Counted from the first letter of the stretch, positions 53,166-63,346 are shown. The stretch is DNA of 64,000 bases from Ectopseudomonas toyotomiensis (GCF_900115695.1 NZ_FOXK01000010.1:62001-126000); one strand, 5' to 3'. Notes: generated from the letters alone by a model not told the origin. Program-made: numbers and translations.

Positions 53166-55031
53166 ATGGCCTTATTGCAGATCGCCGAGCCCGGGCAGAG
53201 CCCGCAACCGCACCAGCGTCGTCTGGCAGTGGGTATTGACCTGGGTACCACCAACTCGCTGGTTGCCGCTGTGCGCAGCGGCCTGGCTGAGCCCTTGGCT
53301 GACGATGATGGCAAGGTCATCCTGCCGTCTGCCGTGCGCTACCACGCAGCAAGCATCGAGGTCGGCGAGTCGGCCAAGCTGGCGGCCGCCAGCGATCCGC
53401 TCAATACCGTGCTGTCGGTCAAGCGCCTGATGGGGCGCGGTATCGCCGACGTACATCAGCTCGGCGAGCAGATGCCTTACCGCTTCGCGGCGGGCGAGTC
53501 GCACATGCCCTTCATCGAGACCGTGCAGGGGGCGAAGAGCCCGGTCGAAGTCTCGGCGGAAATTCTCAAGACCCTGCGCTTGCGCGCTGAACAGACCTTG
53601 GGCGGTGAGTTGGTCGGTGCGGTGATTACCGTTCCAGCTTATTTCGATGACGCTCAGCGTCAGGCCACCAAGGATGCTGCGCGCCTGGCCGGTCTTACGG
53701 TTTTGCGTCTGCTCAACGAGCCCACTGCTGCTGCAGTCGCCTATGGCCTGGATCAGAAAGCAGAGGGCGTAGTCGCCATTTATGACCTGGGTGGCGGCAC
53801 TTTCGACATTTCCATCCTGCGCCTGACCGGTGGTGTGTTCGAGGTACTGGCTACCGGTGGCGACAGCGCGTTGGGTGGTGACGACTTTGATCATGCTGTG
53901 GCCGACTGGATCATCCAGCAAGCCGGTATTTCCAGTGATCTCGACCCGGCGACCCAGCGCAGCCTGCTGCAGACTGCCTGTGTGGCCAAAGAAGGGCTGA
54001 CGGATGCCGATAGTGTCGAGCTGAGCCATGGTGAGTGGCGTGGTTCGTTGTCGCGCGCGCAGTTCGAGGCGCTGATCGAACCGATGGTGGCGCGCAGTCT
54101 CAAGGCCTGTCGTCGCGCCGTGCGTGATTCCGGTGTCGAGCTGGAAGAGGTTGGTGCGGTAGTCATGGTCGGTGGCTCCACCCGCGTGCCGCGTGTGCGT
54201 GAGGCCGTCGGCGAGCTGTTCGGTCGTGCGCCGCTGACCAATATCGATCCGGATCAGGTGGTGGCCATAGGTGCTGCGATCCAGGCCGATGCCCTGGCCG
54301 GCAATCAGCGTGACGATGGTGAGGAGTTGCTCCTGCTGGACGTGATACCCCTGTCGCTCGGCCTGGAAACCATGGGCGGGCTGATGGAGAAGGTGATTCC
54401 GCGTAATACCACCATCCCTGTGGCGCGTGCGCAGGAGTTCACCACTTACAAGGATGGCCAGACGGCCATGATGATTCACGTGCTGCAGGGCGAGCGTGAG
54501 CTGATCGCCGATTGCCGCTCCCTGGCGCGTTTCGAGTTGCGCGGCATTCCACCGATGGTGGCGGGGGCTGCGAAGATCCGCGTGACCTTCCAGGTCGATG
54601 CGGACGGTCTGCTCAGTGTCGCGGCGCGTGAGCTGAGCTCCGGCATCGAGTCGAGCATTCAGGTCAAGCCATCTTACGGTCTGACCGATGGTGAAATTGC
54701 ACGCATGCTGCAGGACTCCTTCCAGAACGCTGGAGGTGACAAGGCTGCGCGCGCGCTGCGTGAGCAGCAGGTCGATGGTCAGCGTCTGATCGAGGCGGTC
54801 GAAGCAGCGCTGCAGGCCGATGGCGAGCGCTTGCTGGATGCCGAGGAGCGCCAGGTCATCGAGCTGGCGGTGCAGGAGTTGCGCGACCTGCTTGCGAGCA
54901 ATGATGGTCTGGCCATCGAGCGGCAGACCAAGCGTCTGTCCCAGGTAACCGATGCGTTCGCGGCCCGCCGCCTGGATTCGACGGTAAAAGCTGCGCTGGC
55001 CGGGCGCAATCTGAATGAGATCGAGGAATAA
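53166..55031 (+). CDS. hscA: Fe-S protein assembly chaperone HscA
   Basis: A 621-residue Hsp70: GIDLGTTNSLVAAVRSG, IYDLGGGTFDISILRL, and VVMVGGSTRVPRVREAVGEL for the ATPase; then the peptide-binding domain that docks the LPPVK motif of IscU and a C-terminal lid. Confidence 0.98.
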   Translation: MALLQIAEPGQSPQPHQRRLAVGIDLGTTNSLVAAVRSGLAEPLADDDGKVILPSAVRYHAASIEVGESAKLAAASDPLNTVLSVKRLMGRGIADVHQLGEQMPYRFAAGESHMPFIETVQGAKSPVEVSAEILKTLRLRAEQTLGGELVGAVITVPAYFDDAQRQATKDAARLAGLTVLRLLNEPTAAAVAYGLDQKAEGVVAIYDLGGGTFDISILRLTGGVFEVLATGGDSALGGDDFDHAVADWIIQQAGISSDLDPATQRSLLQTACVAKEGLTDADSVELSHGEWRGSLSRAQFEALIEPMVARSLKACRRAVRDSGVELEEVGAVVMVGGSTRVPRVREAVGELFGRAPLTNIDPDQVVAIGAAIQADALAGNQRDDGEELLLLDVIPLSLGLETMGGLMEKVIPRNTTIPVARAQEFTTYKDGQTAMMIHVLQGERELIADCRSLARFELRGIPPMVAGAAKIRVTFQVDADGLLSVAARELSSGIESSIQVKPSYGLTDGEIARMLQDSFQNAGGDKAARALREQQVDGQRLIEAVEAALQADGERLLDAEERQVIELAVQELRDLLASNDGLAIERQTKRLSQVTDAFAARRLDSTVKAALAGRNLNEIEE

Positions 55032-55034
55032 TTG

Positions 55035-55376
55035 ATGCCGCAGGTAATTTTTCTGCCTCACGAGCGATTCTGCCCGGATGGCCTGGTGGTCGAGGCCGAG
55101 CCTGGCATTTCCATTCTTGAGTTGGCGCACGAGCACCATATCGAGATGGAAAGCGCCTGCGGCGGTGTCTGTGCCTGCACCACTTGTCACTGCATCGTAC
55201 GTGAAGGTTTCGACTCGCTGAACGAGGCCGACGAGCTGGAAGAGGACTATCTGGACAAGGCCTGGGGGCTTGAGGCTCAGTCGCGCCTGGCCTGTCAGGC
55301 CATCGTCGGCGAGGAAGATCTCACCGTCGAGATTCCCAAGTATTCGCTGAATCACGCGGCTGAAGCGCCGCATTAA
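55035..55376 (+). CDS. fdx: Isc-type [2Fe-2S] ferredoxin
   Basis: A 113-residue ferredoxin with cluster ligands Cys42, Cys48, Cys51 and Cys87. Gives electrons for cluster assembly. ATG 55035 is three bases after the hscA stop. Confidence 0.97.
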   Translation: MPQVIFLPHERFCPDGLVVEAEPGISILELAHEHHIEMESACGGVCACTTCHCIVREGFDSLNEADELEEDYLDKAWGLEAQSRLACQAIVGEEDLTVEIPKYSLNHAAEAPH

Positions 55377-55392
55377 TCCAGGAAGCATCATC

Positions 55393-55593
55393 ATGAGTCT
55401 GAAATGGGTCGATGTACTGGACATCGCCATCGAGTTAAGCGAGCAGAAGCCGGATGTCGATCCGCGCTACGTCAACTTTGTCGATCTGCATCGCTGGGTC
55501 GTGGAGTTGCCGGAGTTCTCCGATGACCCGCAGCGTGGGGGAGAGAAGGTGCTGGAGGCGATACAGGCCGCCTGGATCGAAGAACTCGATTGA
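55393..55593 (+). CDS. iscX: Fe-S assembly protein IscX
   Basis: A 66-residue acidic protein (WVDVLDIAIELSEQKPDVDP, VNFVDLHRWVVELPEF). It binds IscS and iron and modulates sulfur transfer. Last gene of the isc operon. Confidence 0.95.
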   Translation: MSLKWVDVLDIAIELSEQKPDVDPRYVNFVDLHRWVVELPEFSDDPQRGGEKVLEAIQAAWIEELD

Positions 55594-55631
55594 AACAGGC
55601 GCTTACGGCGCTCGCCCTACGCTTTTAACCG

Positions 55632-55663
55632 GAACCCGCGTATAATTCGCGGGTTTAATTTTT
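55632..55663 (+). terminator. Probable terminator after iscX
   Basis: AACCCGCG and CGCGGGTT flank TATAATT and are followed by AATTTTT. The loop also reads as a -10 element (TATAAT), so it could overlap an ndk promoter. Confidence 0.65.
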
Positions 55664-55694
55664 CGCTTTAACCCTAAAGTTTCTGGAGCTTCAC

Positions 55695-56126
55695 ATGGCT
55701 GTTCAACGTACTTTCTCTATCATCAAGCCTGACGCCGTTGCCAAGAACGTCATCGGTGAGATCACCACCCGTTTCGAAAAAGCCGGCCTGCGCGTTGTTG
55801 CTTCGAAGATGGTGCAACTGTCCGAGCGCGAAGCCGCTGGTTTCTACGCTGAGCACAGCGAGCGTGGCTTCTTCAAGGATCTGGTTGCCTTCATGACCTC
55901 CGGTCCGGTTATCGTTCAGGTTCTGGAAGGTGAAGACGCCGTTCTGAAAAACCGCGAGCTGATGGGTGCCACCAACCCGAAAGAAGCGGCTGCCGGCACC
56001 ATCCGTGCTGACTTCGCCGTTTCCATCGACGAAAACGCTGTTCACGGTTCGGATTCCGAAGCCTCTGCTGCTCGCGAGATCGCTTACTTCTTCTCCGCTA
56101 CCGAGCTGTGCGCGCGCATTCGCTGA
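55695..56126 (+). CDS. ndk: Nucleoside diphosphate kinase
   Basis: A 143-residue NDK with the phosphohistidine His117 in ENAVHGSDS and ATP-site residues including FSIIKPDAVAKN. Balances nucleoside triphosphates. Confidence 0.98.
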   Translation: MAVQRTFSIIKPDAVAKNVIGEITTRFEKAGLRVVASKMVQLSEREAAGFYAEHSERGFFKDLVAFMTSGPVIVQVLEGEDAVLKNRELMGATNPKEAAAGTIRADFAVSIDENAVHGSDSEASAAREIAYFFSATELCARIR

Positions 56127-56152
56127 TTGGCGAATGATGCGAGGGTGAAGCC

Positions 56153-57301
56153 ATGACCAATACCACCGGCAAGATCAACCTGCTGGGCCTGACCCAGCCG
56201 GAAATGGAACAGTTCTTCGAGTCCATCGGCGAGAAGCGCTTCCGTGCCGGCCAGGTAATGAAGTGGATTCATCACTTTGGCGTCGATGATTTCGCCGCCA
56301 TGACCAATGTCGGCAAGGCCTTGCGCGAGAAGCTCGAGGCCTCTGCCGAGATTCGCGGCCCGGAAGTGGTCAGCGAAAACATTTCTGCCGATGGCACGCG
56401 CAAGTGGGTGGTGCGCGTGGCGTCGGGTAGCTGCGTGGAAACCGTGTACATCCCGCAGAACGGCCGTGGCACGCTGTGTGTGTCGTCGCAGGCTGGTTGC
56501 GCCCTGGATTGCAGCTTCTGCTCCACCGGCAAGCAAGGCTTCAACAGCGACCTGACCAGCGCCGAGATCATCGGCCAGGTGTGGATCGCCAACAAGTCCT
56601 TTGGCACCGTTCCCGCGAAGGTCGATCGCGCCATTACCAACGTGGTGATGATGGGCATGGGCGAGCCGCTGCTGAACTTCGATAACGTCGTCTCTGCCAT
56701 GCAGATCATGATGGACGACCTTGGCTACGGCATTTCCAAGCGCAAGGTAACCCTGTCCACCTCCGGCGTGGTGCCGATGATCGACAAGCTGGCCGAGGTC
56801 ATCGACGTGTCCCTGGCCCTGTCGTTGCACGCACCCAACGACGAGCTGCGCAATCAGCTGGTGCCTATCAACAAGAAGTACCCGCTGGAAATGCTTCTGG
56901 CCGCCTGTAAGCGCTATATCTCCAAGCTTGGCGAGAAACGTGTGCTGACCATCGAGTACACCCTGCTCAAAGGTGTCAACGATCAGCCCGCGCACGCTGA
57001 GCAGATGGTCGCACTTCTGGCCGATGTACCTTGCAAGATCAACCTGATTCCGTTTAATCCCTTCCCCTTCTCGGGGTACGAGCGGCCGAGCAATAACGCC
57101 ATTCGCCGCTTCCAGGACCTGTTGCACAAGGCCGGCCATAACGTCACGGTACGTACTACCCGCGGTGACGATATCGATGCGGCTTGCGGCCAGTTGGTTG
57201 GCCAGGTCATGGACCGTACTCGGCGCAGCGAGCGTTACATCGCCGTGCGCCAGCTGGGCAACGAGGCGCAAGAGCCTCATGCTGCCGCCAATCGAAATTG
57301 A
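56153..57301 (+). CDS. rlmN: Dual-specificity RNA methyltransferase RlmN
   Basis: A 382-residue radical-SAM enzyme with the cluster motif Cys116-x3-Cys120-x2-Cys123. Methylates A2503 of 23S rRNA and A37 of tRNA. Ends in a charged tail. Confidence 0.97.
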   Translation: MTNTTGKINLLGLTQPEMEQFFESIGEKRFRAGQVMKWIHHFGVDDFAAMTNVGKALREKLEASAEIRGPEVVSENISADGTRKWVVRVASGSCVETVYIPQNGRGTLCVSSQAGCALDCSFCSTGKQGFNSDLTSAEIIGQVWIANKSFGTVPAKVDRAITNVVMMGMGEPLLNFDNVVSAMQIMMDDLGYGISKRKVTLSTSGVVPMIDKLAEVIDVSLALSLHAPNDELRNQLVPINKKYPLEMLLAACKRYISKLGEKRVLTIEYTLLKGVNDQPAHAEQMVALLADVPCKINLIPFNPFPFSGYERPSNNAIRRFQDLLHKAGHNVTVRTTRGDDIDAACGQLVGQVMDRTRRSERYIAVRQLGNEAQEPHAAANRN

Positions 57302-57314
57302 AGAGAGGATGCCT

Positions 57315-58076
57315 ATGACCCTGCGCCCAGCGCTGTTGTTGCTCGTTGTCAGTCTGCTTGCTGGTTGTGTGACCACGGGCGATGTCGACCCCATGCGTAC
57401 GGCGGAAGGGCGTGATAAGGCGCGTGACTCCTTCATACAGCTCGGTATTGCCTATATTCAGCAAGGTGATACCCAACGTGCCAAGATACCGCTGAAGAGC
57501 GCCCTCGACCTCGACTCGTCGAATGCAGACGCGCATGCCGCGCTAGCTATGGCCTTCCAGCTGGAAATGGAGCCAAAACTGGCCGATGAGCATTTTCGCA
57601 AAGCGCTGTCCCAGCGCCCGAAGGACGCCCGTCTGCTAAACAACTATGGCGGTTTCCTGTTCGAGCAGAAGCGTTATCAGGAGGCCATGAGCACCTATCT
57701 CAAAGCTGCAGAGGACAACCTCTATCCAGAGCGTTCCCGGGTTTTCGAGAATCTGGGCATGACCGCTCTGCAGCTCGGTCAGCGTGAGCAGGCCAAAGAG
57801 TACTTCCAGCGCGCCTTGCGCCTGAGTAGTCGTCAGCCACGCGCATTGCTGGAAATGGCCGTGCTGTCCTATGAGGACAAGGAGTACGTGCCAGCGCGTC
57901 GTTACTACGACAGCTACAGCGAAATGGCACCACAGAATGCGCGCAGCCTGCTGCTCGGCGCACGTTTGGCCGACGTATTCGAGGATCGTGACAAGGCCGC
58001 CAGTCTGGGCCTGCAGTTGCGTCGCCTGTATCCGGCCTCTCAGGAATATCAGCAATTTGTTTCGGGGCAACAATGA
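57315..58076 (+). CDS. pilF: Type IV pilus biogenesis/stability protein PilF (PilW)
   Basis: A 253-residue lipoprotein (lipobox LLAGC near residue 17) with six TPR-like helix pairs. In Pseudomonas it takes PilQ secretin to the outer membrane. ATG 57315 has GAGAGG six bases upstream; ATG 57309 is an alternative. Confidence 0.93.
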   Translation: MTLRPALLLLVVSLLAGCVTTGDVDPMRTAEGRDKARDSFIQLGIAYIQQGDTQRAKIPLKSALDLDSSNADAHAALAMAFQLEMEPKLADEHFRKALSQRPKDARLLNNYGGFLFEQKRYQEAMSTYLKAAEDNLYPERSRVFENLGMTALQLGQREQAKEYFQRALRLSSRQPRALLEMAVLSYEDKEYVPARRYYDSYSEMAPQNARSLLLGARLADVFEDRDKAASLGLQLRRLYPASQEYQQFVSGQQ

Positions 58077-59053
58077 ACGCGGCACATAGCGAAGTGACTC
58101 AGCCGATGCCGACCAATCCGGGTGAAAGTCTGCGTCAGGCCCGGGAGATCAAAGGGTGGAGCGTCGCCGAGGTGGCGACTCAGCTCAACCTGACTCCTCA
58201 ACGTCTTGCCCAAATCGAGGCCGGTGCTTTCGACAAGCTGCCGGGTACCACCTTCGCCCGTGGTTACATTCGCGCCTATGCCAAGCTTCTCGAAATGGAC
58301 CAGAACCGGCTGGTGATGGAGTTCGACCAGTTCACCGGGACAGATGCCTCTGGTAGCAGTGTGCATGCCTTGGGACGTATCGAAGAGCCCGTGCGCTATT
58401 CGCAGAGCATCCTGCGTCTGGTCAGCTTCCTGTTGTTGCTGGCGTTGATCGGTGCAGGTTTTCTCTGGTGGCAGGATCAGGGCCGCCCGGTGGCCAGCTT
58501 GGCTGATCTGGGGCTCGAGCATGTGGAGGTGGAAGGCGCCGACGGTACCACTCAGGTGCACTCGCTTGCCGAGCCGGAAGACCAGGCGGTGATCGCCGCT
58601 CAGGGCAACGAGCAGAGCAGCCCGCTGCTGCTGCCGGTCGAGCCAGGTGAAGCACCAGAAGCTGTCAGCACCGCAGAACAGCCTGCTGCCGAAACCGGCA
58701 CCGCTGAAAGCGTGCAAGAGGCTCCTGCTGCGCCTGTATCGAATACACCGGCTGCTCCTGCTCCGGCTGCACCTGCAGCCGAACCTGCAACGCCTGTAGC
58801 CGCCTCTGCTGGGCAGGGTGTGCTCAACGTGCAGTTCACCGCCGATTGCTGGACTCAGGTTACCGATGCTGATGGCAAGGTCCTGCTAAGCGCACTCAAA
58901 CGCAGCGGTGAACGTATCGAACTTGCTGGCAAGGCACCGCTGGAACTGCGTCTGGGTTTTGCCCGTGGTGCCCAGGTGGCCTACAACGGCGAAAGCGTTG
59001 ACGTTGCGCCGCACATGACTGGCGAAACCGCGCGCCTGAAACTGGGGTTGTAA
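58073..59053 (+). CDS. rodZ: Cytoskeletal protein RodZ
   Basis: A 326-residue protein: cytoplasmic HTH (about 16-75) that binds MreB, one membrane helix (about 113-133), a Ala/Pro-rich linker and the periplasmic DUF4115 domain (VLNVQFTADCWTQVTDADGK). Four-base overlap with pilF. Confidence 0.93.
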   Translation: MNAAHSEVTQPMPTNPGESLRQAREIKGWSVAEVATQLNLTPQRLAQIEAGAFDKLPGTTFARGYIRAYAKLLEMDQNRLVMEFDQFTGTDASGSSVHALGRIEEPVRYSQSILRLVSFLLLLALIGAGFLWWQDQGRPVASLADLGLEHVEVEGADGTTQVHSLAEPEDQAVIAAQGNEQSSPLLLPVEPGEAPEAVSTAEQPAAETGTAESVQEAPAAPVSNTPAAPAPAAPAAEPATPVAASAGQGVLNVQFTADCWTQVTDADGKVLLSALKRSGERIELAGKAPLELRLGFARGAQVAYNGESVDVAPHMTGETARLKLGL

Positions 59054-59056
59054 AGC

Positions 59057-60169
59057 ATGCATTGCGAATCGCCGATCAAGCGCCGACTGTCGCGCAAGAT
59101 CTGGGTTGGCTCGGTACCGGTGGGCGGCGATGCGCCGATCGCGGTGCAGAGCATGACCAACACCGACACCAACGATGTGGCTGCTACCGTGGCGCAGATC
59201 CAGCGCCTGGAAAATGCCGGCGCCGATATCGTGCGTGTTTCCGTGCCGGATATGGAAGCCGCCGAGGCCTTTGGCCGCATCAAACAGCAGGTGCGCGTAC
59301 CACTGGTGGCTGACATCCATTTCGACTACCAGATCGCTCTGCGTGTGGCAGAGCTGGGTGTCGACTGCCTGCGCATCAACCCCGGCAATATCGGCCGCGA
59401 GGATCGCGTCAAGGCGGTGGTCGAGGCTGCTCGTGACAAGGGCATTCCGATCCGCATCGGCGTCAACGCCGGTTCCCTGGAGAAGGATCTGCAGAAGAAG
59501 TACGGCGAGCCGACTCCCGCGGCGCTGGTGGAATCCGCGCTGCGCCATGTCGAGCACCTGGATCGCCTTAACTTCCCCGATTTCAAGGTCAGCGTGAAGG
59601 CCTCCGACGTGTTCATGGCCGTCGAGGCCTATCGCCTGCTGGCCAAGCAGATCGAGCAACCGCTGCACCTGGGCATTACTGAAGCCGGCGGCCTGCGCTC
59701 CGGTACCGTGAAGTCCGCAGTCGGCCTGGGCATGCTGCTGGCCGAGGGGATTGGCGATACCATCCGCATCTCGCTGGCTGCCGACCCGGTGGAAGAGATC
59801 AAGGTTGGCTTCGACATTCTCAAGTCTTTGCGTCTGCGTTCGCGTGGCATCAACTTCATCGCCTGCCCGAGCTGCTCGCGGCAGAACTTCGATGTGGTCA
59901 AGACCATGAACGAGCTGGAAGCCCGCGTCGAGGACCTGCTGGTGCCGCTGGACGTGGCCGTGATCGGCTGCGTGGTCAATGGCCCTGGCGAAGCCAAGGA
60001 GGCGCATATCGGTCTCACTGGCGGCAGCCCGAACAATCTGGTCTATATCGATGGCAAACCGGCCTCGAAGCTGACCAACGAAAACCTGGTGGACGAGCTG
60101 GAAAAGCTCATTCGCGACAAGGCAGCCGAAAAGGTCGCCGCTGATGCCGCCGTGATCGTGCGCGGCTGA
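59057..60169 (+). CDS. ispG: 4-hydroxy-3-methylbut-2-enyl-diphosphate synthase
   Basis: A 370-residue [4Fe-4S] enzyme of the methylerythritol pathway. Cysteine ligands in CPSCSRQNFDV and IGCVVNGPGEA. Clusters come from the isc genes upstream. Confidence 0.97.
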   Translation: MHCESPIKRRLSRKIWVGSVPVGGDAPIAVQSMTNTDTNDVAATVAQIQRLENAGADIVRVSVPDMEAAEAFGRIKQQVRVPLVADIHFDYQIALRVAELGVDCLRINPGNIGREDRVKAVVEAARDKGIPIRIGVNAGSLEKDLQKKYGEPTPAALVESALRHVEHLDRLNFPDFKVSVKASDVFMAVEAYRLLAKQIEQPLHLGITEAGGLRSGTVKSAVGLGMLLAEGIGDTIRISLAADPVEEIKVGFDILKSLRLRSRGINFIACPSCSRQNFDVVKTMNELEARVEDLLVPLDVAVIGCVVNGPGEAKEAHIGLTGGSPNNLVYIDGKPASKLTNENLVDELEKLIRDKAAEKVAADAAVIVRG

Positions 60170-60189
60170 TCCGTGCGTAAGGAATACAA

Positions 60190-61476
60190 TTGAGCAAGTC
60201 CCTGCAAGCCATCCGTGGCATGAACGATATTCTGCCGGAGCAGACGCCTGCCTGGCGTTACCTGGAAAGCACCTTGGTCAGCCTGCTCGACGGCTACGGC
60301 TACAAGGAAATCCGCTTGCCCATCGTCGAGTACACCGAGCTGTTCGCCCGGGGCATCGGCGAGGGCACCGACGTGGTCGACAAGGAGATGTACACCTTCC
60401 TCGACCGCAACGAAGAATCCCTGACCCTGCGCCCCGAAGGCACCGCCGGTTGCGTGCGTGCCGTGCTCGAGCATGGTTTGTCCGGTGGCGGCCAGGTGCA
60501 GAAGTTGTGGTACGCCGGCCCCATGTTCCGCTACGAGAAGCCGCAGAAAGGCCGTTATCGCCAGTTCCATCAGGTGGGTGTGGAAGCCTTCAACCTGCCG
60601 GGGCCTGACGTCGATGCCGAGCTGATCGTGCTTACCTGGCGTCTGTGGAAGAAACTCGGCCTGGCCGATGCCGTGACCCTGCAGCTCAACAGCCTGGGTT
60701 CCAGCGAGGCGCGCGCTGCGTATCGCGACGCCCTGGTGGCCTACCTGCAGGAGCGCTTCGACCAGCTCGACGAGGACAGCCAGCGTCGTCTGACCACCAA
60801 TCCGCTGCGCATTCTCGACAGCAAGAACGAGGCGACCCAGGCCGTGCTGGTCGGTGCGCCGACCTTGGGCGACTACCTCGACGAGGAGTCGCGTCTGCAT
60901 TTTGAGGGCGTCAAGGCGCGTCTGGATGCAGTTGGCATTCGCTATCAGATCAACCACAAACTGGTGCGCGGTCTGGATTACTACAACCGCACCGTGTTCG
61001 AGTGGGTCACCGACAAGCTTGGTGCTCAAGGCACGGTATGCGCTGGTGGTCGCTACGACGGCCTGGTGGCACAACTGGGTGGCAAAGCCACGCCGGGTGT
61101 CGGCTTCGCCATGGGGGTCGAGCGCCTGGTGCTGCTGCTGGAAACCCTGGACCTGTTGCCGGCCGAGCTCAATCGCGCTGCCGATGTCTACGTCTGCGCC
61201 TTTGGCGAGGCGGCGGAGCTGGCGGCGCTGACGCTGACCGAGCGTCTGCGCGACGAGTTGCCGGGTCTGCGTCTGCTGCTCAATAGCGGTGGCGGCAGCT
61301 TCAAGAGCCAGTTCAAGAAGGCCGACAAGAGCGGTGCACGCTATGCGCTGATTCTGGGGGACGACGAATTGGCAGGGCGCGTGGTAGGTTGCAAGCCGCT
61401 GCGCGACGACAGTGAACAACAAAGCGTTGCCTGGGATGCTCTGGCTGAGCATCTGGCTGCCTGCCAGCAGGCCTGA
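60190..61476 (+). CDS. hisS: Histidyl-tRNA synthetase
   Basis: A 428-residue class II synthetase: motif 2 region RPEGTAGCVRAVLEH with RYEKPQKGRYRQFHQ, and VRGLDYYNRTVFEW. The start is TTG at 60190 after AAGGA. Confidence 0.96.
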   Translation: MSKSLQAIRGMNDILPEQTPAWRYLESTLVSLLDGYGYKEIRLPIVEYTELFARGIGEGTDVVDKEMYTFLDRNEESLTLRPEGTAGCVRAVLEHGLSGGGQVQKLWYAGPMFRYEKPQKGRYRQFHQVGVEAFNLPGPDVDAELIVLTWRLWKKLGLADAVTLQLNSLGSSEARAAYRDALVAYLQERFDQLDEDSQRRLTTNPLRILDSKNEATQAVLVGAPTLGDYLDEESRLHFEGVKARLDAVGIRYQINHKLVRGLDYYNRTVFEWVTDKLGAQGTVCAGGRYDGLVAQLGGKATPGVGFAMGVERLVLLLETLDLLPAELNRAADVYVCAFGEAAELAALTLTERLRDELPGLRLLLNSGGGSFKSQFKKADKSGARYALILGDDELAGRVVGCKPLRDDSEQQSVAWDALAEHLAACQQA

Positions 61477-61508
61477 GCAGGCTCTCGATTAGGAGTACGG
61501 GGTTAGAC

Positions 61509-62147
61509 ATGCAGACCGAAGACGAACAGATCGCGCAACTCAAGGATTGGTGGGATCGCAACGGCAAGCCTTTGTTGGCCGGCGGCGTACTGGCGCTGGT
61601 AGCCGTATTCGGCTGGCAGGGCTGGCAGAAGTATCAGGTCAACCAGGCGCAGAGCGCCTCGGTGATCTACCAGCAACTGCTGGAAACCGCACTGGACCCG
61701 GCCGGCAAGCCCGACGCCGCGAAGGTTGCCGAACTGGCCGGCAAGCTCGACAGCGAGTTTGGCGGTAGCCACTACGCCCAGTACGGCAGCCTTTTCGTCG
61801 CCAAGGTCGCCGTCGAGGCGGACCGCCTCGACGATGCCGCTGCAGCGCTACAGCGCGTGCTCGACAAGCCTGCCGACGCCACGCTCAATGAGCTGGCACG
61901 TCAGCGCCTGGCCCGTGTGCTGGCCGCGCAGAACAAGGCTGATGATGCGTTGAAACTGCTCGATGCCAAGGTCGAGGAAGCTTTCCTCGCTAGCCGTGAA
62001 GAACTCAAGGGCGACCTGCTGGTACAGCTGGGTCGCAGCGATGACGCGCACGCCGCCTATCAGAAGGCCAAGGATGCGCTGGCCGAAGACGCCGCTGTTG
62101 GCGGTCTGCAGATGAAGCTGGACGACCTGGCAAAAGGGGATGCGTGA
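61509..62147 (+). CDS. YfgM-family periplasmic TPR protein
   Basis: A 212-residue protein with a N-terminal membrane anchor (about 22-38) and TPR-like periplasmic helices. YfgM works with PpiD at the Sec translocon. Typical neighbour of bamB. Confidence 0.9.
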   Translation: MQTEDEQIAQLKDWWDRNGKPLLAGGVLALVAVFGWQGWQKYQVNQAQSASVIYQQLLETALDPAGKPDAAKVAELAGKLDSEFGGSHYAQYGSLFVAKVAVEADRLDDAAAALQRVLDKPADATLNELARQRLARVLAAQNKADDALKLLDAKVEEAFLASREELKGDLLVQLGRSDDAHAAYQKAKDALAEDAAVGGLQMKLDDLAKGDA

Positions 62148-62151
62148 CGTG

Positions 62152-63291
62152 ATGCGTTGGAAGAATGCCGCACTGCTGGCTCTGGCCGTTCTGGCCGTGG
62201 GTTGCAGCAGCAATAGCAAGAAGGAACTGCCGCCCGCCGAACTGACCAAATTCGACGAAGAAGTCGAGTTGCGTACCGAATGGAGCCGTTCTGTCGGTGA
62301 TGGTCAGGGCGAAACCTTCAACATGCTGGTACCGGCCATCGATGGCGAGGTGATCTACGCCGCCGACGTCGAAGGCCTGGTGATGGCCATGGACCGCACC
62401 AGCGGTAAGGTCATCTGGCGCAAGAAGCTCGACATCCCGGTTTCCGGCGCCATTGGCGTGGGCTACGGCCAGGTACTGGTAGGTACGCTCAAGGGCGAAG
62501 TGATCGCGCTCGACTCCAGCGACGGTGAAGAACAGTGGCGCTCGCGCGTGACCAGCGAAGTGCTGGCTGCACCAGCGACCAATGGCGATATCGTCGTGGT
62601 GCAGACCCAGGACGATCGCCTGATCGCCTTCGATGCCAGCACCGGTAGCCAGCGCTGGATCGTCGAGAACACCCCGGCCGTACTGACCCTGCGCGGCACT
62701 GGCGCTCCGCTGGTGACCAACCGTCTAGTGGTCGCTGGCCTGTCCAGCGGCAAGGTGGTCGCGGTCGACGCCCAGCGCGGCCTGCCGGTTTGGGAGCAGC
62801 GCGTTGCCGTACCACAAGGTCGTTCCGAACTGGAGCGCGTGGTGGATATCGATGGCGGCTTGCTGTTGTCCGGTGGCACCGTCTACGCAGTGAGCTATCA
62901 GGGCCGTGTCGCTGCCATGGATCTGGAGTCTGGTCGTGTGCTGTGGCAACGCGAGGCATCCAGTTCGGTAGGCGTCGCTCAGGGTTTCGGTAACGTATAC
63001 GTCAGCCATGCCAGTGGCACCGTCGAAGGTATCGACGAGCGTAGCGCTTCGGCTCTGTGGAGCAACGACTCCCTGGCGCGTCGTCAGCTGTCGGCACCGC
63101 AGGTGTTCTCCAGTTACGTGGCCGTGGGCGATGTGGAAGGCTATCTGCATCTGCTGAGCCAGGTCGATGGTCGTTTCGTCGGTCGTACCCGCATCGACAG
63201 CGATGGCCTGCGTGCCCAGCCGTTGGTGGTCGGGGATTGGCTGTACGTCTACGGCAACAGCGGCAAGTTGGTGGCACTGACCATCAAATGA
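62152..63291 (+). CDS. bamB: Outer-membrane assembly factor BamB
   Basis: A 379-residue lipoprotein (lipobox LAVGC near residue 16) with PQQ-like beta-propeller repeats (e.g. VIYAADVEGLVMAMDRTSGK, DGEEQWRSRV). BamB binds BamA. ATG 62152 is preferred over 62140. Confidence 0.95.
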   Translation: MRWKNAALLALAVLAVGCSSNSKKELPPAELTKFDEEVELRTEWSRSVGDGQGETFNMLVPAIDGEVIYAADVEGLVMAMDRTSGKVIWRKKLDIPVSGAIGVGYGQVLVGTLKGEVIALDSSDGEEQWRSRVTSEVLAAPATNGDIVVVQTQDDRLIAFDASTGSQRWIVENTPAVLTLRGTGAPLVTNRLVVAGLSSGKVVAVDAQRGLPVWEQRVAVPQGRSELERVVDIDGGLLLSGGTVYAVSYQGRVAAMDLESGRVLWQREASSSVGVAQGFGNVYVSHASGTVEGIDERSASALWSNDSLARRQLSAPQVFSSYVAVGDVEGYLHLLSQVDGRFVGRTRIDSDGLRAQPLVVGDWLYVYGNSGKLVALTIK

Positions 63292-63346
63292 ACCGACTAT
63301 GCTGCATCCAGACCTGAGTCTTGGATGCAGCAGCGCAACAGATTCC

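Noticed and set aside
53172..55430. 752-residue minus-strand ORF opposite hscA
   Set aside because: Mirror of a high-GC gene; no likeness to a known protein.
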